Source of the DNA: Fulvia fulva
Taxonomy: Eukaryota > Ascomycota > Dothideomycetes > Mycosphaerellales > Mycosphaerellaceae
Direction: 5' to 3'
Length of the DNA stretch: 64,000 nt
Assembly (NCBI RefSeq): GCF_020509005.1
Contig: NC_063020.1
Location: 3,658,001-3,722,000, forward strand
Position numbers and translations under genes: made by a program. Shown in pieces: positions 1 to 10,314 of the stretch (position 1 is the first letter of the stretch; every line of letters starts with the position of its first letter). The notes beneath the pieces are model-generated. The model was not told the origin of the DNA, searched no databases, and saw nothing but the letters and a program-made list of their open reading frames with translations.

Positions 1-140
1 CAGCCCCGTGGCGAGAAGTGTTCGGTATCGCCGGATGGCAAGGGTGAAGAAGTGCCTCAAGGTGCCAATGAGACTCTGGTCTCTTGGCTCATAGCGAGGC
101 CTAACGATCGGATTGCCCCAATCATCATATTGCTCGCCCA
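1..140 (-). CDS. Possible 5' part of an unidentified gene leaving the window
   Basis: On the minus strand an ATG at 140-138 opens a frame that stays open to the left edge, about 46 codons, beginning MGEQYDDWGNPIVRPRYEP. The composition (aromatic and charged residues, no stops) looks coding and it may be the first exon of a gene whose body lies outside the window. I do not recognise the family. It could also be chance, since 46 codons is short. Confidence 0.3.
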
Positions 141-826
141 TCACCAGGAATTGTCAAGTTTGTGTTCATGTCGATGTAAAAGGAAAGTCCCATGTTCGGG
201 TCGTTGTTGCCGATGATGACCCCTGATCGGAAAAGTGAGGTCAGGGATCGTGACGTCCACGCGTCCTTCAAGAAATGCGTCCAAACATCAACCCGCTCCA
301 TTCTTCCTGTTGTAACATCGGTAGGCCATGACATCCACGAAGGACTTCATTACCACTGCTAGCCAATGCCTGGCTGCTGACATATCGACGCTGTTGCTCC
401 CAGACCCGTCACACGAAGGATCATGCAGCCCCGCGTCGTTCCGGGCAGAATGTCTCCTCTGAAATACATTGTCCGATGTGATAAAATCGTTCTGTGATCG
501 GACTGAGCAGTTGGCGGGTATCTCCATCGAGACTGAGGGCATTCTGAACTACCTTCGAGGCCAACGACAGGTGATATTGCTGAATTCCAGTGATTTTGGT
601 CACTGCAGTCATGCCCTGCTACACACAGCACCACCCCAGGAATACGGGTTGCGAAGATCCTTCGATCCTCGAAGATATGGGAGATAGTGCGTTGTTAGGA
701 GATATACGACACAGGTTTAAACAGGTGGCCGCGGTGTGCCAGCCAGCGTGTCTTAAAAGCGATTCAATGTCACTAACACAGCAGATCCAGAGCTCAGACA
801 CACAGTACCCTGCGTATAGAGAAATA
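141..826. other. No gene recognised
   Basis: Several short overlapping frames exist on both strands (the longest minus-strand ones lie at 125-334 and 288-542), but none has a recognisable domain, good start context or splice structure. It probably holds the promoter of the SnoaL-like gene to the right and of the possible gene at the left edge. Confidence 0.5.
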
Positions 827-1337
827 ATGCCCACAGAGCGAACAATGATCGACCTGGGCCCAGGACTCACGCCCCGTGAAGCTGCAAGCGATGCAATCCT
901 TCGCTGTGTACAATCACTGGATGAGAACAATGAGGAGCCACTGCGTTCAGCGTTCACGAATGATGGTGTGCTCGACCTATCTGGGCTCTCCCAAGCCACA
1001 GGACAAGAACATCCTCCACAGGACGGAATCGACAACATCGTCAAAGGAGTCTTCGCCCATGTCGGACCGATGGACTCGAAGTCATCACCTAAGCAACTTC
1101 CGTGTCAAGCTCAACAGGGGCCTAGATCAAGCAGCGGTGACTTGCTATGCTCTTGCACAACATTTTCGTGCAGGCGAGGGACGGGACCCTAACGAGAAGG
1201 ACTACTTGCTGTTCGCTAGCACGTATTGGGCAGATGTGATCAAGGAGGGCCATAGTGAGGAAGCATTGTGGAAGATCAGACGACTTAAACCAACCAATCT
1301 TTGGTGTGAAGGCAACCGCAGTGTCGTCGATAATTGA
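827..1337 (+). pseudogene. SnoaL-like (NTF2 fold) protein, frameshifted
   Basis: The conceptual product resembles the small fungal SnoaL-like family (about 150-170 residues, cone-shaped NTF2 fold, often polyketide cyclase-like or of unknown role). The first half, from ATG 827 (an in-frame ATG also at 767), reads through REAASDAILRCVQSLDENNE and a DGVLDL motif. The second half, in another frame, carries AVTCYALAQHFRAGEG, LLFASTYWADVIKEG and a C-terminal LWKIRRLKPTNLWCEGN before a stop at 1337. The two halves join cleanly if one base near 1082 is removed, so there is a net +1 shift. No GT-AG intron fits. Either a recent pseudogene or a one-base assembly error. The substrate cannot be told. Confidence 0.72.
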
Positions 1338-1689
1338 GACGGCTGAGAATACGCGGTCTCTGTCTACAGAAGACCTTGATGGACAACCTGCTGTCTCTGC
1401 TCCACTGTAGATACGCTTGCACGTACAATCTGGCCTATTGCAAGGCATAATTACTGACGGAAGACCAACACTGCAGCCTTGGCTGAGCTATTTTGAAGCT
1501 TAAAATGTCGTACGACGTCAGAGACGGCTTGCATGCAAGCTTCAAGAGCTTTGCCATACTCGATTCACGTGTCGCTGTCTCTATACCTGAAAGCTTACTC
1601 CAATCTACAATCGATTCCAGAACCAGGAGAAACCACAGAGATTACGCTAACTCCAACCTCAGTCAACGATATTTTACATCGTCGGCACC
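1338..1689. other. Intergenic; promoter side of the kelch gene
   Basis: No coding signal seen. The start at 1690 sits in a good context (ACC before ATG), so the 5' leader of the kelch gene must lie here. Confidence 0.5.
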
Positions 1690-2721
1690 ATGGCGACCCA
1701 AGCCACCCTCACAGCAAAATGGACCAAAATGACCAACGGCCCACAACTCCAACGCTCCTCACATACTGTAACAACAGTAGACAAAACCCTCTACATCTTC
1801 GGTGGTGAACTCAAACCACGCGAACCACGAGACAATGACCTCCACAAGTACATAATCGGCAGCGGAACAGACGTAACAACTCTCTCAGCCGATTCCCAAG
1901 GCACAGCGCCTTCAGCACGAGTCGGCTCAACCACTGCAGCCCTCAATGGCAAGATGTACCTCTTCTCCGGCCGTGGTGGTCCAGAGATGGCACCTGTCGA
2001 TGAGGAAGGTGGTCTGTGGATTCTAGATGCTGGAGCGGAGAAGTGGGATCTCGTCAAGCCGGCATCTTCGACGTTCCCGGAGGCGAGGAGTTTCCATTGT
2101 ACGACCAATGATGGCAAGGAAACGCTCTATATCCACGCTGGATGTCCTGAGAAAGGCCGCCTCGCAGATCTCTGGAGCTTCAATGTTTCAACGAAGGAAT
2201 GGAGACAACTTGCCTCAGCACCGGATCCACCTCGTGGTGGCACGTCTATAGCGTTCGCGGAAGGGAAGCTCTACCGCATGAATGGTTTCGATGGGCAGCA
2301 TGAAGTTGGCGGAGCTCTGGACATTTACGATCCTGCGAGCGATAGTTGGAGTTCAACGGACTTCAACCCTGACGGCAAAGATGGGCCTGGCGCGAGGAGT
2401 GTTGCTGCTCTGATTCCAGTGAAGAGGCATGATGGCGTGTATCTTGTGACGTTGTTCGGTGAGAGTGATCCTAGCGCGCTCGGTCATCAGGGTGCTGGGA
2501 AGATGCTTAGTGATGTATGGGCGTATTCGTTGCGGGAGGGGAAATGGCTGCAAGTTGTTGCTGAAGGCAATAAGCCAGAGGGTAGAGGATGGTTTGACGC
2601 GGATGTGGTGTCCCTCGATGGAGCGTTCCCGCAAGAGAAGATTGCTGTCGTTGGGGGGTTGGGAGAGTCGAATGAGAGGCTGGATGATCTGTGGTTATTG
2701 ACATTTGGAGCTAACGCATAG
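1690..2721 (+). CDS. Kelch-repeat beta-propeller protein
   Basis: A single-exon gene of 343 residues. It consists almost wholly of kelch-type repeats of about 50-60 residues: SSHTVTTVDKTLYIFGGE (about 23-40), RVGSTTAALNGKMYLFSGRG (about 77-96), RSFHCTTNDGKETLYIHAG, GGTSIAFAEGKLYRMNGFDG, RSVAALIPV...YLVTLFGE, and a final DVVSLDG...IAVVGGLG. Each repeat has the aliphatic strand ending in a glycine pair or variant and a later W in a DLW or EW motif, giving a likely six-bladed propeller. There is no signal peptide, so it is probably cytosolic. It resembles the stand-alone kelch proteins of fungi and the nitrile-specifier-like propellers; a catalytic role is not visible. It converges on the quinone oxidoreductase gene with 25 bp between the stops. 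Confidence 0.9.
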   Translation: MATQATLTAKWTKMTNGPQLQRSSHTVTTVDKTLYIFGGELKPREPRDNDLHKYIIGSGTDVTTLSADSQGTAPSARVGSTTAALNGKMYLFSGRGGPEMAPVDEEGGLWILDAGAEKWDLVKPASSTFPEARSFHCTTNDGKETLYIHAGCPEKGRLADLWSFNVSTKEWRQLASAPDPPRGGTSIAFAEGKLYRMNGFDGQHEVGGALDIYDPASDSWSSTDFNPDGKDGPGARSVAALIPVKRHDGVYLVTLFGESDPSALGHQGAGKMLSDVWAYSLREGKWLQVVAEGNKPEGRGWFDADVVSLDGAFPQEKIAVVGGLGESNERLDDLWLLTFGANA

Positions 2722-2746
2722 CTCCCCTCTGTCGTGCAATTTATCT

Positions 2747-3811
2747 CTATGAGATTGTACAAATCAACTTTCCCTTCGTCTGATTACTCTCCATCTGCCT
2801 ATGCGCATCCTGAATCTGCTCCCATGGATAAACCTTCTCAACATAACACTTCAACCTCCCATCCTTGAACATCGGCAGCGCATGCTCCACCAGCTGATCC
2901 CTCAGCCTGCCCTGATACGCCTCATCCCGACTCCTCAAACTGCTACCCTCATACCTCAGCCTCTTCGCAACGAAGTCTCCAAAGTTGGCATCCATGTCTT
3001 TCAACTTCATCCCACCCAGCGTCGCCAGATTGACGATCCGCCCATCTTTGGCCGCGGCATTGAGGTTGCCTGCAAAGGTATCCGGTCCAATGAAATCAAC
3101 AATGATATCAACGCCTTTCCCATCCGTCGCTTTCAGGACTTCCTCATCCCACTTCGTTGTCGTCGTGTTATAAGCGGCCGTGGCTCCCAGCTCTTTCACG
3201 CAAAACTGAACTTTATCATCGCTCCTCGCCGTTGCGAAGATCTTGCTGGCCTTGTTCACGCGACTCAACTGTTGTCCCGAAATCGACACCGAGCTCGCAC
3301 CAGCGTGCCAGAGGATACTCTTTCCCTCCGCGAACTCGCCGATGAGGTACATGGCCTGCGTGGCTGTGATCCATGTCTCTGGAATGCCTGCGGCCTCTTG
3401 CCAGGATAGTTCGTCAGGCTTGTGGATGAGCATGTGTGTTGAGACAGCGATGTACTCGGCGTAGGCCCCTCCGTAGGCGAGGCCAAAGACGGCGTCGCCT
3501 TTCTTGAAGGACTGCTCGGAGTCGGATGCTAGCTCTTCGATTGTGCCGGAGAACTCGACGCCGAGGGTCTTGGGTGCTTGGGGTGGGACTGGGTATTTGC
3601 CCTCTCGTTGGAGGAGGTCCATGCGGTTCAGGCCAAAGGCCTTCACCTTGACTAGTGCTTGTGCGGCGGTGGGCTTCGGGCGAGGCGTTTGATCGTTCAT
3701 GTAAAGGCTTTCAAGAGGGCCTTTGCCGGCCTTGATGTCTATTGTGTGTCAGTACGCTGTCACATCGTAGCAGTTTCCGTGGAGCCTACCAATTGCTCTC
3801 ATGGTGGCCAT
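2747..3811 (-). CDS. Zinc-type NAD(P)H quinone oxidoreductase (medium-chain reductase)
   Basis: Two exons: 3811-3790 and 3738-2747, with a 51 nt intron (GTAGGC...AATAG) at 3789-3739. The spliced start reads MATMRAIDIKAGKGPLESLY and the protein is about 337 residues, the normal length for the quinone oxidoreductase/PIG3-like branch of medium-chain dehydrogenases. Visible features: FGLNRMDLLQREG, the GVEFSG GroES-like motif, GDAVFGLAYGGAYAEY, and a nucleotide-binding region with HAGASSVSISG. Zinc-ligand cysteines of true alcohol dehydrogenases are absent, as expected for the quinone reductase group, which moves electrons from NADPH to quinones or other carbonyls in the cytosol. A start at 3700 is possible but would remove conserved residues, so the two-exon model is preferred. 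The open frame looks intact. Confidence 0.9.
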
Positions 3812-4173
3812 TGTTGCTCGCGGTAGAAGTTGGCTGGAGATGGATCGTGCTCTGGCTGTCTGACGGGGCAAAGCGCGGAACATATATCGAGTGCAGCTGG
3901 ATAGTAGGAGTCTGGATGTGTCAGCAGTATGGAATCAATGCAAGAGTGTGTGCACGAGCGAAACGATCGACCTTCATGCAATGGCTTCGTCAGCGGGGCA
4001 TGGTGGGGCAATGATCGATTGCTCGGAAGCATTGCGGGTCGTCATGCAGGTACAGCATTATAAATGCGAGAAGTATTGCATTGATAATGCCCATTATTCT
4101 GAGGAGCATGGAGCTCTATGAAGTGCTGTGGAATCACATGAGACAAACCAGCTCAATGCATCGACGTGATCGA
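3812..4173. other. Intergenic between two minus-strand genes
   Basis: No gene seen. It holds the upstream region of the quinone oxidoreductase gene and the 3' end of the haloperoxidase-type gene. Confidence 0.5.
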
Positions 4174-5526
4174 CTAGAACTCCCGCCAGCGCTCATCAAA
4201 GACCTCGACTGTAGCTTTGCCGACTCTGTCACCAATCTCAGAGCCAACATCAGACGCGAACTGGAAGTGAATCTGTGGCCTGTCAGTTGATGTGCCATTC
4301 CGGCTCATCGACTCAGGACTCACCCCTCCCAAGACTCTGCTATCACCGTTGTCCTCCACGGCCTGTTGCAAGCTCGTGTATCGCCTGGTCAATACGCCAG
4401 CTCCAGTAGCGTTCGTGGTCTACATCACATCGATAGTATCCTGATTGTTGTTCCAAATCTTGATGACCGCAGCTGCCGCGGCACCGAAACAGGCGTGAGT
4501 AGACGTGTACTCTTGGTGGTTAGGAGTCGGACTCAAGAGTGGCGTCCAGGTCGGCATAGAGACGTTGTTACCGCTGGGAAGCCAGACATCGGTGCGTCTA
4601 ATAGCGGTTACTGGTCGCCATGAGTCCCAGAATGACTTCGAGTCCCAGCCTGCAATGGCTGCGTTGGCAAGCGCGTAGTTGACTTGGGCAAAGAACTTTG
4701 CCGATTTCACGACATCTTTCGAGTACTTGTTGCCAACTACGTTGATGGCAAGGCGGTTCCACTGTATTGGTGACGACTCTCGCCAGAAGTATGCTGTCTC
4801 GGTCTCCAGTGCTGTTCGTGCTGTGGAATTTTGCTCGCCCTTGGCCTTCACGTAGTTGAGGATCTCCTCATAGCCAGAGCTGTTGACGGCTGGTGGTGCA
4901 GGAGCACGGAACCGTGTAACATCACCGAGACCGCCGAAAGTTCGCAGGTATCGCGCTTGTGGTGTATCTGGAGCCGTGAGGCCACCTGGAGTCCTCTGGT
5001 AAACACCTGGCTCCATAGGTCCATAGATGTAATTGACGAAGTTGTTCAAACGGTCGTCTTGTCTAGCATTCGTCACCTTGAGCGCCGCTTTCTGTCCGAT
5101 CTTTGCTGCTTTGCCATAACTCTTGTCCGACTCGCTGATGCCGATATCGCGGGTCGCATTCTGCATGAACGTGAAGATGTTCGCAAAGTTTCGCGTACCA
5201 TGGAAGATCCAGGTAAGGCTATTGTGCGCAGCGTGGCTCACAGCAAGCTGCTGAAAGGCAAGGTCCTCGTGCTTGCTCTCGAGCGCTGCAGCATACATAG
5301 AGGCCTGGACCACAGCTTCGAACCAGCCTGGAGGAGGTGACTGCAGTCCGCCGATTAGGGTGTTGTTCGCGAGGCTGCCAGAAGCAGAGACCCTGGAAAG
5401 TCGCGAGTCGTTACTTTTGCTGCTATCAGGTCTGTCCAATGCTTACCAGTAATGAACGATGTCGCCAGCATATTCTGCTTGAGCGCAAGCCACGCCTAAG
5501 AGTGTTAGCACGTTAGAGAGCTTCAT
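4174..5526 (-). pseudogene. Secreted vanadium haloperoxidase/PAP2-type enzyme with an in-frame stop
   Basis: Three exons: 5526-5447, 5392-4324 and 4272-4174, with introns of 54 and 51 nt. The product would be about 415 residues with a signal peptide (MKLSNVLTLLGVACAQA). All three metal/phosphate-site motifs of the vanadium haloperoxidase-acid phosphatase superfamily can be read: K-X6-RP (KSFWDSWRP), a PSGH-type motif present as EYTSTHACFG, and SR-X5-H (SRVLGGIH), the last formed across the exon 2/3 junction. In exon 2 a TAG at 4422-4420 lies in frame between the second and third motif. The frame and family similarity continue after it, so an intron cannot explain it (no GT-AG pair restores the frame). 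Translation ending there loses the SR-X5-H histidine, so the short form should lack activity. Consistent with CAG or TGG to TAG. Likely a young pseudogene, possibly read-through. Confidence 0.85.
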
Positions 5527-6505
5527 TGTCAGTACGATAAAATCAGTATTGCTAATTTCGACCGTGAGAGTCAACGAGAGGGTGACCGTACACACTTATA
5601 CCTTCCGTGGCTCCTGATCAACATCTTGCTCTGACAAACAGTCTTGATGCCGCCACGCGCAGGTCAAGGTGAGTGAGCAGCGGTCGCCAAGGCATCGACT
5701 CGGGAAGTCTGCAGTCGTGGAAGCTACACGACGACAGCCACGAACCCGTCAACGTTGGAGGAATAGCTCTCTCGCGCACGCCTTTCGTGGCATATGTTGT
5801 GCCATTGCCAGAACAGACATCTCTCCAGGTAAAGTGCCCGAAGTGCACGATCAGATTGATATCTTCGACCAAGGAGAGTCGTCATGTCAAATCGTGGCCT
5901 TGTGGTATGCTCTTGATCTGAAGACTATTGAAGCATAATGCGTTCTTGAAGACTTGGCTTGCACCGCCAAGCAACAGAAAATAGATGCCTTCGAGCTTCG
6001 TAGCGCAGATCATCCGTGTAGAGCCAGAGTAGTTGTTGGCTAAGGAGACAATCAACGAGGTTAAGGCATCGATGGGTGTATGGTCAGGATAGCGATGGTG
6101 TGATGTTGCCGTGGAGTACCAGAGATCGTGATCGTGCTTGGCAGCAAGGATCCCGCAGATCATCACTTCCTCAGTGCCGACCTGCTCCTTCCATGGACAT
6201 CATCTTCACGCAGCTTGTCAATAAGCATACATGATGATGATGCATGGCATACATGTAGCAATGTTACTGCCATCAGTGTGCCGACTGCAAGACCCGGATG
6301 TTGCCCTCGGTCGGTATCTGTCGGATGACAGCAACGTCATGGCTAGACATTTCTTCGAGCTTCCCACGACAGCCGTGCATCAGAGCCGTATCAGAAGGGC
6401 ATTGTGACGAAGATGACATACAGTACCATATAAGATCCAGTGTTGCTGCTATTCCATAGGTAAGTCATAAGCACCAAACAGATTCGAAGCAGCAACACCG
6501 CAACC
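5527..6505. other. Intergenic, 979 bp
   Basis: Divergent upstream region between the haloperoxidase-type gene and the phenolic acid decarboxylase-like gene. Frames of 60-94 codons on both strands overlap one another and show no family signature. An ATGATGATG-type short run lies near 6229. Nothing else recognised. Confidence 0.5.
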
Positions 6506-7009
6506 ATGCCGGACACCTCAACCTTCGACCAAGACATCAAAGACCTCCACCTCATCTACGACTACGATGCCCAAGACGCCCAAGGCAACCCGGAGAAATG
6601 GCGCTACGAGATGTGGTTCTACAGTGAGGACCGCATAGTCTACGCCATCCATGGCGGGCCCATGACTGGCCGCAAGAACTTCCAGACCGCGACGTATCAA
6701 TGCATTCGACCGGGCGAGCTGTGGCAATGTAATTGGCTAGAAGAGACGGGCACGATATGCAGCTTGGTGTATGATATCAAGAATGGGACTATCACGACTC
6801 TGTTAGGTTTCTCGAAGGGACACTGGGAGTACCCCAAGGAGGCGCATGGTGATAAGAGGAACAAGGAGGATTTGGAGAGGTGGAGGGGGTTGGCGAAGGT
6901 GGGAAGTCAGGTTGAGAGGCATATGTTGAGCGAGCAGGCGACGATTGTGGAGAAGTTTCATGGGAGTGGTGATTTGGAGCCGATTGATGAGAGTTGGCCG
7001 ACGTTGTAG
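6506..7009 (+). CDS. Phenolic acid decarboxylase-like protein
   Basis: A single-exon gene of 167 residues, the usual length of phenolic acid decarboxylases (lipocalin-like beta barrel; non-oxidative decarboxylation of ferulic, p-coumaric and caffeic acid to vinylphenols, cytosolic). The family pattern is visible in order: TFDQDIKDLHLIYDYD near the N terminus, YEMWFYSEDRIVYAIHGGPM (the barrel strand with the arginine/histidine region), W..NWLEETGTICSLVYDI (the E/W acid-binding part), and FSKGHWEYPKEAHGDKRN. The bacterial enzyme pair of tyrosines appears as Y-D-Y in LIYDYD. The C-terminal 30 residues are specific to this protein. ATG 6506 has ACC in front. The open frame is intact. It would fit detoxification of plant phenolics, but the exact substrate is an inference. 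Confidence 0.82.
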   Translation: MPDTSTFDQDIKDLHLIYDYDAQDAQGNPEKWRYEMWFYSEDRIVYAIHGGPMTGRKNFQTATYQCIRPGELWQCNWLEETGTICSLVYDIKNGTITTLLGFSKGHWEYPKEAHGDKRNKEDLERWRGLAKVGSQVERHMLSEQATIVEKFHGSGDLEPIDESWPTL

Positions 7010-7209
7010 AGCGCGAACGAAAGCATCAAGATGATTCGAGTTGCAATTTGAAGAGGGACTTTCTGTTGCAGCACATTCACTCACGTTACGTCACGCGAAA
7101 TCCAGCGTCAAAGCGCTCGCAGGACAAAGTCGCCTTCCTCTTCCGTCTCGGCTACACCACCATCTTCTCATGTACACACGACTGATCAACTCAACATTGA
7201 GCAGACAAG

Positions 7210-8176
7210 ATGGACTATCAGTTCGAGGGCGTTCTCCACCGTAGCCAGGAGGCTCTGCGACTGGAAATGCGGCAAACATATCCTTTCCTCGACGATGTCG
7301 CGCTCGAGGATATGCTGTGCGAAGCTGGCGGCGCGATGCGAAAGCGTATGCAAGAGCAGTAAGACATTGGCTTCCGTAGAAGACTATGGTTGGTCATCTG
7401 GCTGACAAGTAAACAGAGCTCCGATCATGGCCGCTGCTGAGGCACGCTTCTCGATCTTCAAGCTCCCACCGGAGCTGCGAAATCGCATCTACGAACTCGT
7501 ACTCGGTCCACCAAAGCATATCTGCGTGCAAAGGACAGATATATTTTACACCGCCAACGACGGTGACACCTACTATGCGGGCTATGGGAACTGCTATAGC
7601 GAGTATCAACGACCTCCTCCAATCACGCAAGTCTCACGCCAGATTCGTGCAGAGACGACCCCTATCCACTACGGACAACACACTTTCGTTGCCTATGTCG
7701 ACTCTGATCCATTTCGTTGGCCAGATACGCCGGATGAATGGACACAATGGCGCTCAGACCGACAGTACAAGAAGTGGACAAGAGGAGATCCAACTACAGG
7801 GGGAGTGCGAGATTGGCTGGATCGTATCGGCAGTCATCAAGCCAGTCTCATCAAGCACTTCTTGATCCGGATCCCCCTACCGGAACCGACTTGCACGTGG
7901 AAAAGACAGGCGTCGTGCAGCAAGGCTGATTGTGACGAGTGGCACCCTTCGAGCTCTGCACAGGTCAGCAAGTACCTGGGTATTCAGGCTCTAGGCGTCA
8001 AAGATCAAGCTGTCAAAGCTTCCTTTGGGGCGACATGTGGTGGAATCGAGTGGAAGGACAGCAGTCTCGCACACGCACCGCTTGATTGGAGCCCGGTGGG
8101 GAATGAGACATTGGCCAATAACGAGAAATTTGCTTCGGAGGATGTATGGCGGTACGATCACTGGAGGGCGTGGTAG
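7210..8176 (+). CDS. Tandem family copy 1: LPxELRNxIYE protein, intact
   Basis: Two exons, 7210-7358 and 7417-8176 (58 nt intron, phase 2), giving about 302 residues. Exon 1 codes a short charged helix-like module (QTYPFLDDVALEDML...RKRMQEQ). Exon 2 begins with FSIFKLPPELRNRIYELVLG, an F-box/2EXR-like opening frequent in Dothideomycete expanded families, then PPPITQVSRQIRAETTPIHYG, LDRIGSHQASLIKHFLIRIP, a cysteine-bearing CTWKR..CSKADCDEWHP stretch and KYLGIQALGV. The LPPELRN...VSRQIR layout is seen in many fungal proteins of unknown role; function cannot be assigned. It is the only member of the array at 7.2-12.9 kb whose frame I find unbroken. All four copies keep the same strand, exon plan and intron phase. 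Confidence 0.82.
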
Positions 8177-8984
8177 TCGCGAGGGGCTTCAGGAGACCGC
8201 AGACGGTGGACCCATAGATGTAAGCTACGCTTGTGCCTACACGCTCCACACCACTGACAACATTCCTGGCGAGCGCTCTATGCTCTCAATCCACTTGAAA
8301 GACATTCACTTACGCGCTCTTCCATCTCTCGCTGTCCTGATTCACAAGAGCCGCGATTCGATCTGGGTTAGCTTGCTCGTGCTTTGTGACACGTGCGTTG
8401 TGGGCCAAAGCTCCCGGTCTTGCACTCTTTCCTCTTCTGTCACGGCATCTGCCTTTCTGCCACCAACAACACTGTCAACACACCTACCGCAAACACCCCC
8501 ACCATCCACGCACCCACTGCCAACACCCACAAGTACCAATACACCCTCTACCAACACACCCTCTACCAACATCCAGAACTAAAATGTGCTGTTGGCGGTT
8601 GTGAACCTCCAAGAGTAAGCGTAGCGGTGTTGAGCTCTATTCACCAGCCCTTTCGTAGGCGTGAGATACACGCCACGCTTGCCGTACGTACAACTACCCG
8701 AAGTCTATGACGTGATTTTGACTACGAGTTCGCTGACAGGCACAGCGCGGCTAGCACGTGACACCAAACTTGAAAATTGACCAATCACAGGGCGCCAAGG
8801 AATTCTTGGAGCTAGTGATAGAGCTCCACTCCCTCGCTGACGCCTCACCTACGTGCTCGCAAGCTCGCACTTCGGTGTGGCTAGCGCTCGGTCGCTACGC
8901 TTAAACAACATCCACAACTACCAACGCGTCCATAAAAACACACCACAACACACCACGATCCACCAAGACCAGGAATACGCCAAG
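8177..8984. other. Intergenic, 808 bp, with a CA-rich stretch
   Basis: No gene seen. Between about 8461 and 8580 the plus strand is strongly C/A rich and simple; the frames that cross it owe their length to this composition. The second half probably serves as promoter and leader of family copy 2. Confidence 0.5.
8534..8574. repeat. Short tandem repeat, 15 bp unit
   Basis: About 2.7 copies of a unit reading TACCAACACACCCTC with one or two differences, inside the CA-rich stretch upstream of family copy 2. Confidence 0.7.
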
Positions 8985-10032
8985 ATGGAAGCGATCCTCA
9001 ACCAAGTCTTAGCCGAGCAGCAGCAGACACTGCGCGCTACTATGCGCGCCAAGTTCCCATTCTTGAAGGACGATGCACTCGACAAGGTTTTGAATGGCGC
9101 GAGCGACCTCATCCGAGATGGCGTTCAGCAGCAGTGAGTACCTTCAATGAGCTCGATAGGCAGTTCGCTAACACGTCTCAGGGCTCAAGCCATGGCAGAG
9201 ACTCGGAATCGCTTCGACTTCTTTTCGCTCCCAGCTGAACTCCGCAACAACATCTACGAGGACGTCATCTCGAGTCCAGGCTGTGTCCAGAAAGTCGCTA
9301 TCCAACACGGCCTAGCCCTCATATCGCTTCGACTTCTTTTCGCTCCCAGCTGAACTCCGCAACAACATCTACGAGGACGTCATCTCGAGTCCAGGCTGTG
9401 TCCAGAAAGTCGCTATCCAACACGGCCTAGCCCTCATAGCCGGACATGACATTGTGCACTTTGGGCGGTACGAGCAACGCGGCGGGCCACCCCCTATCAC
9501 TCGAGTATGTCGCCAAATACGGCAGGAGACATTGCCAATGTTCTTGAGCGGTGCCATCGAGGCCTACGTCGACATCGATTACGAACGTCAGGAACTCGAA
9601 ACGCGAACGGCTGACCTGGATGCGTGGCTGGAGATGATCGGTCCAGGATCTGCGCGTCTCATCAAAAGCCTGACTATCTACATGCCGTTACCTCTGAAGG
9701 ACTGCTTGTGGGATCCCGACTACGATTGTGACAGCAGCGACTGTTGGCGGCCAACCAGCTCCAAGGATGTTTGCACTCACCTGGGCCTATATTTACTTGG
9801 CGTCGAGCCGTCCGCAGTACGTGGGCTGTTTGGCGCCCACATGCGTGACTACGATTTCGAGGACGATTACAAGCCGTTCAGAGATGCCCCGTGGCAAGCG
9901 GCTGATGATGACCTCGAACTCGGAGATCTCTGGTGGACGCCAGTGCCGGGAGAGCAGCGGCGTAATGGAGACAATGGCATCTGGGATGAAGACGACAACG
10001 AAGAGGAGGATGGGCAAAGTGTGAAGGAGTAA
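8985..10032 (+). pseudogene. Tandem family copy 2, broken by a 115 bp internal duplication
   Basis: Exon 1 8985-9133 codes the N-terminal module (KFPFLKDDALDKVLNGA). A 48 nt phase-2 intron (GTGAGT...TCTCAG) follows, and exon 2 starts at 9182 with RFDFFSLPAELRNNIYED. A perfect 115 bp direct duplication (9208-9322 and 9323-9437) then shifts the frame, giving a stop soon after the first unit. Taking one unit away gives one open frame to the stop at 10030-10032, with PPPITRVCRQIRQETLPM, WLEMIGPGSARLIKSLTIYM, a CD/SSDCW cysteine patch, HLGLYLLGV and an acidic tail (DEDDNEEEDGQ). 115 is not a multiple of three, so the second unit cannot be read in frame from exon 1. The rest of the frame is well kept, so the event looks recent or is an assembly artefact. 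Confidence 0.82.
9208..9437. repeat. Perfect 115 bp tandem duplication
   Basis: Unit 1 is 9208-9322 and unit 2 is 9323-9437; read side by side they show no difference. It spans the LPAELRNNIYED-coding part of family copy 2. The unit holds no AG|GT site, so it did not form a standard new intron; it holds one AG|GC site (CCAG|GCTGTG) that would allow a GC-AG intron of exactly 115 nt. Confidence 0.95.
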
Positions 10033-10314
10033 GCGTGTAGGACTTGGACATGGCTTCGAGCCGCACAATTGGGGAAGTCAATCCTCCAGTTCTCAAGGCG
10101 GGCAGCAGTCTCTAACATGCTGGTGTGAGACACATGGCCTTCGCGAAGATGATGACTATCTGTGGGACTCCATATTCTCTCGCAGCATGCTCACTTCAAG
10201 CAAGCACATGCTCTCAAAAGGCTTTCCCCCTGCATTTCATGATACATTTTAACTTGCTATCTCCTACCACACAGCAATACCTCAGCCTCGACATAGCACT
10301 CAAGCACCACCACG

